A stretch of DNA of 64,000 bases from Cupriavidus pauculus (GTDB lineage: Bacteria; Pseudomonadota; Gammaproteobacteria; Burkholderiales; Burkholderiaceae), in the NCBI RefSeq assembly GCF_003854935.1, contig NZ_CP033971.1, forward strand, positions 62,001 to 126,000, written 5' to 3'. Each line of letters starts with the position of its first letter. Position 1 is the stretch's first letter. The position numbers and the translations under genes were made by a program. The notes beneath the pieces are model-generated. The model was not told the DNA's origin. It was given only the letters and a program-made list of their open reading frames with translations, and did not search any database. Of this stretch, positions 57,510 to 64,000 are shown piece by piece.

Positions 57510-58274
57510 TTATTCGACTTCGCCGCCATCGGTGTCTCCCGTCTGCGCCTCGTTTTCGTGAGCCATGGCTGCTGCCGCGAGTGTCAGGGCGTTGGAGGGC
57601 GCGACCTCCTTGCGCTCGCTGTAGCGATCGGTCAGGTAGTCGCTGCGGTCCCGCACCAGTAGCGTGAACTTGTAGAGTTCCTCCATGACGTCGACCACGC
57701 GATCGTAGTACGACGACGGCTTCATACGGCCGTGGGCGTCGAACTCCTGATACGCCTTGGCTACCGACGACTGATTCGGAATGGTCACCATGCGCATCCA
57801 GCGGCCCAGCAAGCGCAGCGCGTTGACGGCGTTGAACGACTGCGAACCGCCGCACACCTGCATCACAGCCAGCGTGCGACCCTGCGTCGGGCGAATGCCG
57901 CCCATCTCCAGCGGCAGCCAGTCGATCTGGTTCTTGAAGACGGCTGTCAGCGTGCCGTGGCGCTCGGGACTGCACCAGACCTGGCCTTCCGACCACTCGG
58001 AGAGCTTGCGCAGTTCGACCACCTTCGGGTGATCGGCGGGCACGCTGTCGGTCATCGGCAGATCGCGCGGCTCAAAGACGCGGGTCTCTGCCCCGAAGTG
58101 CTGCAGGATCCGTTCGGCTTCCAGCACAAGCAAGCGGCTGTAGGAGGTCTCGCGCAGCGATCCGTATAGCAGAAGGATGCGCGGCGGGTGGGTGCTGACG
58201 TGTGCTGGCTTCAGCTTGCGGAGGTCCGGCGTGTCGAGCACCGCAGGGACGATGTTGGGGAGATCGACGGTCAT
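57510..58274 (-). CDS. arsH: ArsH, NADPH-dependent organoarsenical oxidase/flavoprotein
   Basis: 254-residue flavodoxin-like reductase. The FMN loop [12 protein letters not shown] and the [23 protein letters not shown] region are typical of ArsH. It probably oxidises trivalent organoarsenicals. Its ATG overlaps the upstream arsC stop by four bases. It is the last gene of the ars operon. Confidence 0.93.
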   Translation of the reverse strand: MTVDLPNIVPAVLDTPDLRKLKPAHVSTHPPRILLLYGSLRETSYSRLLVLEAERILQHFGAETRVFEPRDLPMTDSVPADHPKVVELRKLSEWSEGQVWCSPERHGTLTAVFKNQIDWLPLEMGGIRPTQGRTLAVMQVCGGSQSFNAVNALRLLGRWMRMVTIPNQSSVAKAYQEFDAHGRMKPSSYYDRVVDVMEELYKFTLLVRDRSDYLTDRYSERKEVAPSNALTLAAAAMAHENEAQTGDTDGGEVE

Positions 58275-58693
58275 CGAATCCTCCGGCCCTGCGCGTCGGT
58301 GACGGCCTCGCCGTCCTCCTTGGTGAAAGCGCCTTGCTGCGGTGCCGGCAGGATGTCCAGCACGACTTCGGACGGTCGGCACAACCGCACGCCAAGCGCG
58401 GTGACGACGAAGGGGCGGTTGATCAGGATGGGGTGGGCCAGCATGGCATCGAGCAACTGGTCATCGTTCAACGCAGGATCGGCGAGACCGAGTTCGGCGT
58501 AAGGCGTGCCCTTATCGCGGATGGCTTCGCGTACGGTAAGGCCGGCATCGCGGATCATTGCTTGCAAGGTCTGCCGATCGAGTGGCGAGGTCAGGTACTC
58601 GATGACGGTTGGCTCAATCCCCGTATTGCGGATCATCGCCAGCGTATTGCGCGACGTACCGCACGCCGGGTTGTGATAGATGGTGACGGTCAT
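58271..58693 (-). CDS. arsC: Arsenate reductase, glutaredoxin-coupled type
   Basis: 140 residues with the ArsC N-terminal active site [13 protein letters not shown] (Cys11) and the conserved RPFVVT near residue 94. It reduces arsenate using glutathione/glutaredoxin. It lies eight bases after the acr3 stop and overlaps arsH by four bases. Confidence 0.93.
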   Translation of the reverse strand: MTVTIYHNPACGTSRNTLAMIRNTGIEPTVIEYLTSPLDRQTLQAMIRDAGLTVREAIRDKGTPYAELGLADPALNDDQLLDAMLAHPILINRPFVVTALGVRLCRPSEVVLDILPAPQQGAFTKEDGEAVTDAQGRRIR

Positions 58694-58701
58694 GGGGTAT
58701 C

Positions 58702-59766
58702 TCAATGCGATTCGTACCAGTGCTGCGAACGGTTGACCACGCCAACCACGAGAAGCATCACCGGCACCTCGATCAGCACGCCGACGACGGTGGCGAGCGC
58801 CGCGCCGGACTGAAAACCGAACAGGCTGATGGCCGTGGCCACGGCCAGCTCGAAGAAGTTGCTCGCGCCGATCAGCGCCGATGGGCCCGCCACGCAGTGG
58901 GCGACGCCGAGCTTGCGATTGAGCAGGTAGGCCAGCCCGGAGTTCACGAGTACCTGGATCAGGATGGGCACAGCCAGCAGCAGGATGATCAGCGGCTGCT
59001 CCACGATCGCGTTGCCCTGGAAGCCGAACAACAGCACCAGCGTCGCGAGCAGTGCGGTGATCGAGTAGGGACCCAGCGCTCCCACCACGCGCTTGTAGGT
59101 CGCCTCGCCCCGCGCCAGCAACGCCTTGCGGATACCCTGCGCGATCAGCACCGGTACCACAATGTAGAGCGCGACCGAGGTGATGAGCGTGTTCCACGGT
59201 ACGGTGATCGACGACAGGCCCAGTAGCAGCGCGACGACGGGTGCGAAGGCCACGACCATGATGGCATCGTTGAGTGCCACCTGCGAGAGCGTGAAATACG
59301 GATCGCCCTTGCAGAGCTGCGACCAGACGAACACCATTGCCGTACAGGGCGCTGCCGCCAGCAGGATCAGGCCGGCGATGTAGCTGTCGAGTTGATCCCC
59401 CGGCAGCCAGCCTGCGAACAGGTGGCGGACAAAGATCCAGCCCAGCAACGCCATCGAGAACGGCTTGACCAGCCAGTTGACGAAAAGGGTGACGCCGATG
59501 CCGCGCCAATGGCCCGCGACCTGGCCCATGGCGCCGAAGTCGATCTTGATTAGCATCGGGATGATCATGATCCAGATCAGCACGCCGACGGGCAAGTTTA
59601 CCTGCGCAACTTCCATGCTGCCAATGGCGTGAAAGACCGGTTGCAGCCATTGGCCGAGCAGAATGCCGGCGACGATGCAGAGTGCCACCCAGACGGTCAG
59701 GTAGCGCTCGAAAAAGCCAATGGCGTTGGACTGCACCGTTGCGGCGGACTGTTGCGTCGTGCTCAT
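58702..59766 (-). CDS. acr3: Acr3-type arsenite efflux permease
   Basis: 354-residue ten-helix transporter with Acr3 marks: LLAAAPCTAMVFVWSQLCKGD with the functional Cys, NDAIMVV, and ASNFFELAVATAISLFG near the C-terminus. It exports arsenite from the cytoplasm. The ATG overlaps the preceding arsC stop by four bases. Confidence 0.94.
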   Translation of the reverse strand: MSTTQQSAATVQSNAIGFFERYLTVWVALCIVAGILLGQWLQPVFHAIGSMEVAQVNLPVGVLIWIMIIPMLIKIDFGAMGQVAGHWRGIGVTLFVNWLVKPFSMALLGWIFVRHLFAGWLPGDQLDSYIAGLILLAAAPCTAMVFVWSQLCKGDPYFTLSQVALNDAIMVVAFAPVVALLLGLSSITVPWNTLITSVALYIVVPVLIAQGIRKALLARGEATYKRVVGALGPYSITALLATLVLLFGFQGNAIVEQPLIILLLAVPILIQVLVNSGLAYLLNRKLGVAHCVAGPSALIGASNFFELAVATAISLFGFQSGAALATVVGVLIEVPVMLLVVGVVNRSQHWYESH

Positions 59767-60278
59767 TTGCCAGCGTCCACAGGCTGCTCGCCGATGGCCC
59801 GCATTTCGCGGTGGATGGCGTTGCGGTCCAGCACGTGCAGGGGCAGGTTCACGAACAGCGTGACGCGGTTCAGGATCTGGCGGAAGACCTGGTCGAAGAC
59901 CTTGCGCTTCTCGTCGTCGGAGCCCTGAATGGCGGCCGGGTCCATGAAGCCCCAGTGCGCGGTCATCGGCGTGCCGGGCCAGATCGGACAGGTCTCGCCG
60001 GCGGCCTGGTCGCAGACCGTGATGACGAAGTCCATCTGCGGCGCGCCGGGCTGGGCGAACTCGTCCCAGCCCTTGCTGCGCAGGTTCGCGGTGTCGTAGC
60101 CGATGGACCGGCACAGGTCGACCGCCATCGGATGGACCCGGCCGGTCGGCTGGCTACCGCCGCTGTAGGCCCGGAAGCGGCCCTTGCCCAGCACGTTGAA
60201 CAGCGCCTCGGCCATCACGCTGCGGGCGGAGTTGCCGGTGCAGAGCACCAGCACGTTGTACGTCTTGTTGTCGGACAT
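59763..60278 (-). CDS. arsC2: Arsenate reductase, low-molecular-weight-phosphatase type
   Basis: 171 residues with the P-loop LCTGNSARS (Cys13) and the redox pair Cys89 and Cys97 (VCDQAAGETCPIWPG), i.e. the thioredoxin-coupled ArsC family. The operon therefore carries two unrelated arsenate reductases. It lies 35 bases after arsI. Confidence 0.92.
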   Translation of the reverse strand: MSDNKTYNVLVLCTGNSARSVMAEALFNVLGKGRFRAYSGGSQPTGRVHPMAVDLCRSIGYDTANLRSKGWDEFAQPGAPQMDFVITVCDQAAGETCPIWPGTPMTAHWGFMDPAAIQGSDDEKRKVFDQVFRQILNRVTLFVNLPLHVLDRNAIHREMRAIGEQPVDAGK

Positions 60279-60313
60279 GGCTGCCTCGGGATGCGGTTGC
60301 GGGGGCGGGGGGC

Positions 60314-60802
60314 TCAGCAGCAGCCGGAGGCCGGCGTGCAGCCACGGGCCGGGGTGGCCGGCTGCGGCACGGCGTCGAACTGGCGGGGCACGCAGCAGGC
60401 CGACGCCTCGGCGCCGCGGTCGCGCGATTCGCCGTAGGTGGGCGCGTCGCCGAGCGTCTGGAACGATTCCCACGCGATGCCGGTGGGGTCCACCGACCAG
60501 TGCTTGCTCGATCGGGCGTAGCAGCAGTTGGTCTCGGCCTGCGTCTGCATCGGAAGGTCGGCGCTGGCCAGCCGCGCCTGCATTGCCGCCAGTTCGTCGG
60601 CCGTTTCCACCTGGATGCCCAGGTGGTCCACGCCGGGCTGGTCGGTGCGATTCGAGATCGCGAAGTTCACGTGTGGGTCGTCGAGCGCCCACCTGGCGTA
60701 GTCGTCGCGCACGACGGTGGGTTCGGCGTCGAACAGGGCCGAGTAGTAGCGGATGCTGGCCGACAGGTCGGCCACGCTGACGTGGACGTGAAAGCGCTTC
60801 AT
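60314..60802 (-). CDS. arsI: ArsI-like C-As lyase (glyoxalase-fold)
   Basis: 162-residue glyoxalase/dioxygenase-superfamily protein with candidate metal ligands near the N-terminus (FHVHVSV), His60 (VDHLGI) and Glu112. The arsenic-binding pair is NCCYARSSKHW (Cys93, Cys94), and a Cys-rich C-terminus (CTPASGCC) follows. It would cleave the carbon-arsenic bond of trivalent methyl- or aryl-arsenicals. It follows arsR by three bases. Confidence 0.88.
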   Translation of the reverse strand: MKRFHVHVSVADLSASIRYYSALFDAEPTVVRDDYARWALDDPHVNFAISNRTDQPGVDHLGIQVETADELAAMQARLASADLPMQTQAETNCCYARSSKHWSVDPTGIAWESFQTLGDAPTYGESRDRGAEASACCVPRQFDAVPQPATPARGCTPASGCC

Positions 60803-60805
60803 GGT

Positions 60806-61135
60806 TCAGGACTCCGCGGCGGCGGAACAGGCGGACACCGGCGAACACGGCGCGCCGCCGCAGCAGTTCTCGGTGAGGTAGCCCAGCAGGGCATTCATGG
60901 TTTCGAAGCGGGCCATGTAGACGATGGAGCGGCCTTCCTGGCGGCTGGCCAGCAGGCCCGCGCGGTGCAATTCCTTGAGGTGGAACGACAGCGACGAGGC
61001 CGGCATCTCCATCAATTCGGCAATGCGGCCGGCCGGCAGCCCGTCGGGGCCGGCCTGGACCAGCAGGCGGAAAACGGCCAGCCGGGCGGCATGGGCCAGC
61101 GCGGCGAGCGCTTCGATGGCTTTACTGGTTTCCAT
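60806..61135 (-). CDS. arsR: ArsR-family arsenic repressor
   Basis: 109-residue winged-helix repressor (PAGRIAELMEMPASSLSFHLKELHRAGLL). A C-terminal Cys cluster (Cys91, Cys92, Cys97, Cys103; ENCCGGAPC) should bind arsenite, the type seen in many proteobacterial ArsR proteins. It heads the arsR-arsI-arsC-acr3-arsC-arsH operon. Confidence 0.93.
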   Translation of the reverse strand: METSKAIEALAALAHAARLAVFRLLVQAGPDGLPAGRIAELMEMPASSLSFHLKELHRAGLLASRQEGRSIVYMARFETMNALLGYLTENCCGGAPCSPVSACSAAAES

Positions 61136-61138
61136 TAT

Positions 61139-61154
61139 TCGAATGTAGTCGAAA
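61139..61154. promoter_or_regulatory. Candidate ArsR operator
   Basis: TTCGA-ATGTAG-TCGAA, a perfect 5-bp dyad beginning three bases upstream of the arsR start codon. This position would let ArsR block its own operon. Confidence 0.55.
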
Positions 61155-61163
61155 TATGGAAAT

Positions 61164-61720
61164 TCAGCAATCGCTAGCGCAGAAGTTCGTGGCCCTGCCG
61201 ATCCTCAAGGGTCGGGAGAACGTGGGGAACGTGCGGCCGTTGCGGTAAAAAGGACGGCGCGCCTGATGTCCCTGGTGGGCACAGGGGACAAGCAAAAACA
61301 GGGCGGATGGGTCGCCATGGCAACTGATTTTCATGGCGGACCCCGTTACCCGAAAGCACCGAATCCGAGGACCGCAGCCAATGCGTGCACATTTCATGAC
61401 TTGGAAAGGGACCGCAGGCGTGGAGATAAAGTTCAATAGTGCCCGGTGCGTGAAGTGCCTTCGCCGTCGCTTGTGGAGAATTTGTGTCCTACAAGTGAAA
61501 GTCGAGCGTAAGTCCCCATAGACCGCGATGTATCCCATGTTGGCGAATCCAAATGGTCGTGAGTTCCAGCGGGCTATTGATAATGACCTAATGTCCGTCG
61601 GCGGCAAGCCGGTGGGACAACGCGCGACCGATGCCCTTTACTGGCGCCCGTAACCAAAAATGTACGTCTGAGCATTGCAAAAATCCTATAGATGTAGAAG
61701 TGAGCCCGTGGGAAACGCAG
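61164..61720. other. Gene-free stretch
   Basis: No gene seen. Short frames on both strands are chance-like. Confidence 0.35.
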
Positions 61721-62380
61721 TCATCCCCAGCGGGAATTCAGAATGATGCTGCACAGATTAGCGCGCTCGAAGCTTGGGTCCTTGTGCGCCAGGAAGTCGT
61801 CGTTGAACGTGCCGAACGTGGTGCCTGGGCGATGCTTCATACCGTCGTAGAAGGCATCGATCATCTTTCCGGCGAAATCGGTACCGCGGGGATAGGCAGC
61901 GACAACCGACGCGCGCTGTTCCTCGATGAACGCGTCGAAGTTCCGTCCTGCCAAGTCCATTCCAGCTCCTGCCTGCACCAGTGCGATTTCACCGTGCATG
62001 TGCTCGGGAATGCCTGGCGTCGTATGGAGCGCCACAGCGGTCCACACTTTCGCTACGTCAGCCTCGTCCACCTGGTGGCTGCGCAGAAAATCGCGCGCCG
62101 CGTTGGCGCCGTCAACTTCGAAACGCAGTTCGCTTTCGCGATAGGACGAGGTCAAACCGATATCGTGGAACATTGACGCAACGTAGAGCAGTTCCGGGTC
62201 GAACGCTACGCGCTTTCGCTCTCCCAGTAGTGCGCCCCATAGATAGACGCGCGTGGAGTGGTTGAAGAGCAGTTCGCTTTCGGTGTCCCGAATGAGCTGC
62301 GCGACCTCGCGCGCTAGCTGGCTGTCGGGGATGACGACACCAAGACTTTCGATTGCGGGCGCTGCCTTATCCTGCTTCAT
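61721..62380 (-). CDS. HD-domain hydrolase (cyanamide-hydratase-like)
   Basis: 219 residues with the metal-binding HD pattern: His in NHSTRVYLWG, the HD pair in ASMFHDIGLTSS, and a C-terminal Asp region. The overall organisation resembles fungal/bacterial cyanamide hydratase-like HD proteins. The ATG at 62380 starts the domain cleanly. It is divergent from a MocR-type regulator, which may control it. Confidence 0.8.
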   Translation of the reverse strand: MKQDKAAPAIESLGVVIPDSQLAREVAQLIRDTESELLFNHSTRVYLWGALLGERKRVAFDPELLYVASMFHDIGLTSSYRESELRFEVDGANAARDFLRSHQVDEADVAKVWTAVALHTTPGIPEHMHGEIALVQAGAGMDLAGRNFDAFIEEQRASVVAAYPRGTDFAGKMIDAFYDGMKHRPGTTFGTFNDDFLAHKDPSFERANLCSIILNSRWG

Positions 62381-62558
62381 CGGATTCCTCGCGTTGTTGA
62401 GAGCGTGCGATTCCTGCAGCACGCTTGATTTCCGGAGCCCGCCGCGTGAGTCATTGAACCCGAACGGGCCTAGCGGCATGACACCGACAAAATTACACCT
62501 CTCCTTGGGTCATGGAAAAGGCCTAAGATTGGACAATTCGAATGTACTATGCGCGTCC

Positions 62559-63968
62559 ATGACAAAGCTTTCTATCGGCCTCGATCGGTCCGGGCGCATC
62601 TCTCTATCGGCGCAAATTTACGGCTCGATTCGAGAAGCGATCGAGTCGGGCCAGCTTGCCGCTGGCGCACGGCTGCCGTCCTGGTCTGATCTTTCCACCC
62701 AGCTCGGCGTGTCCCGGGGCACAGTGCGGGCCGCCTATGAACGGCTAATTGACGAGCAATTCGTGATCGGCCTTGGCGCGGCCGGCACCCGAGTAGCCGC
62801 GCGGCCATTGCCGGCGACGACGGGATGGTCGCCGGAGGCGCCGCCGCTTCCGGATCTGTTCTACGACTTCAGCACAGCGCCGTTGGCGTTCCAAATGGGG
62901 GTCCCCTCCCAGGACGCCTTTCCATTCAAGCTCTGGTCGCGCATTCAGGCGCGTGCGGCCCGCCGAGCAGCAGCGGCTCCCGTCGGCTACCCCGACCCAC
63001 GTGGCGAGCCGGATTTGCGCCAGGAGATCGCTGCGTATCTTGGCGTCTCGCGCGGGCTTCGATGCAGCCCCTCCCAGGTCTTCGTCACCGCAGGGTTCTC
63101 CGGCGCGCTCAATCTGGCGATTCGCGGGCTTCGCTTGGAAGGTCGCCAAGCCTGGCTGGAAGAGCCCGGCTTTCCGCTCACACGCGCGGCGCTCGGGCTG
63201 GCCGGCATAACCGTGGCAGGAGTGCCGGTCGATGTGGACGGGCTCAATGTCGACGCCGGCATTCAGATCGCTCCCGAAGCCGCCCTCGCGGTGGTCACGC
63301 CGGGCCAGCAGGCGCCGTTCGGAATGACGATGTCGCTTTCTCGAAGAATCTCACTGCTCGGCTGGGCCCAAAAAAACGATGCCTGGATTGTCGAAGACGA
63401 TTATCTCGGCGACTTGCAGCTGAAAGGGCGGGCCGCGCCGGCGCTGGCGTCGCTCGATTCGGATGGACGGGTGCTGCACATCGGGACCTTCAGCAAGACG
63501 ATCAGTCCGGCACTGCGTTTGGGGTTTCTCGTTGTCCCGCCTGCCCTGGCACGCCACTTTGGAGACGTCGCAGCGTGCCTTGCGCCCGCGCCGACTACTT
63601 CCGTGCAACACGCCGTTACCGAGTTCATGCACGACGGACACTATCTTCGCCATCTGCGGCGTATGAAACGTCTCTACGCTGCTCGACAGGAATCACTCGT
63701 TCGTTGTCTGAAGGGCCTGGCCTCGCAATCGATCAGAGTGCAGGCGGCCGCCGGCATGACCGTCGTGGTCGCGACGCCCCCTTCGGCCTCTGATGTCGAT
63801 ATCGCTGCGCGGGCGCGAGCTTTCGGGCTAGCCCCAGTTCCTCTCTCACCTTGGTACACGAGCCATCCGGCGCAGCAGGGGCTACTGCTCGGCGTCACGA
63901 ATATCGATGAACGAACCCTTGCGTCCAACTGTTCACGCCTGCTGGAACTGGTTCTCGGACGCCACTGA
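62559..63968 (+). CDS. MocR-type regulator (GntR helix-turn-helix fused to aminotransferase)
   Basis: 469 residues: GntR DNA-binding domain at about 1-80 (ISLSAQIYGSIREAIESGQL, LGVSRGTVRAAYERL) and a fold-type I aminotransferase domain. The PLP lysine is visible in TFSKTISPALRLG, with VEDDYLGDL upstream. These regulators sense PLP or amino-acid-like ligands. It faces the HD-domain gene, its likely target. Confidence 0.9.
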   Translation: MTKLSIGLDRSGRISLSAQIYGSIREAIESGQLAAGARLPSWSDLSTQLGVSRGTVRAAYERLIDEQFVIGLGAAGTRVAARPLPATTGWSPEAPPLPDLFYDFSTAPLAFQMGVPSQDAFPFKLWSRIQARAARRAAAAPVGYPDPRGEPDLRQEIAAYLGVSRGLRCSPSQVFVTAGFSGALNLAIRGLRLEGRQAWLEEPGFPLTRAALGLAGITVAGVPVDVDGLNVDAGIQIAPEAALAVVTPGQQAPFGMTMSLSRRISLLGWAQKNDAWIVEDDYLGDLQLKGRAAPALASLDSDGRVLHIGTFSKTISPALRLGFLVVPPALARHFGDVAACLAPAPTTSVQHAVTEFMHDGHYLRHLRRMKRLYAARQESLVRCLKGLASQSIRVQAAAGMTVVVATPPSASDVDIAARARAFGLAPVPLSPWYTSHPAQQGLLLGVTNIDERTLASNCSRLLELVLGRH

Positions 63969-64000
63969 TGGACCCGTGGCGCTAGATCTTTCGTCGCGTC

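Noticed and set aside
58271-59650. 459-residue minus-strand frame covering arsC
   Set aside because: Only its last 140 codons are ArsC; the rest is an out-of-frame reading of acr3, so it is not a fusion.

Overview
The window is high-GC DNA with long cytochrome c, Bug-receptor and porin genes and metal-resistance operons typical of the Burkholderiaceae. The closest overall impression is a Cupriavidus-type betaproteobacterium, probably an accessory or second-replicon segment; this is inferred from gene content and was not searched.

Region 1 (about 0.5-20.1 kb) is a nearly self-contained nicotinate region. It holds a NiaP-type transporter, the nicotinate hydroxylase genes (nicA, nicB and a second molybdenum subunit), nicC, and a divergent nicE-nicD-nicX-nicF operon. 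Together these would convert nicotinate through 6-hydroxynicotinate, 2,5-dihydroxypyridine, N-formylmaleamate, maleamate and maleate to fumarate. One TetR and two MarR regulators, a porin and a Bug-type periplasmic receptor accompany them. Beside the catabolic genes sit a PhnN-thymidine/AMP-phosphorylase-like fusion and a NadC-like phosphoribosyltransferase. The promoters of these two share a pair of inverted boxes with almost the same spacing, so a PRPP/NAD branch appears to be regulated together.

Region 2 (20.3-28.1 kb) starts with a broken integrase, a small zinc-ribbon gene and a broken short-chain dehydrogenase. It continues with a complete RND multidrug efflux locus (outer-membrane lipoprotein diverging from tetR-adaptor-pump) with matching palindromic operators on both sides of the regulator.

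Region 3 (28.1-44.7 kb) is gene-poor and decayed. It has a ScoMcrA/HNH-like protein that has lost its HNH residues, a truncated hsp20, a frameshifted lipoprotein, two nearly identical orphan terminators, small stress-type proteins, a DUF3626 protein, a royal-jelly/SMP-30-like protein, a DUF1275 membrane protein, an HU-type protein and an AAA ATPase with an operator-like leader.

Region 4 (44.7-61.2 kb) is a resistance block: chrB-chrA-rhodanese, a six-gene heavy-metal RND operon, a DUF2188/DUF421 pair, an atypical tyrosine recombinase, an MgtC-like protein and a coupled arsR-arsI-arsC-acr3-arsC-arsH operon with an operator before arsR. Region 5 (61.7-64 kb) holds an HD-domain hydrolase divergent from a MocR-type regulator.
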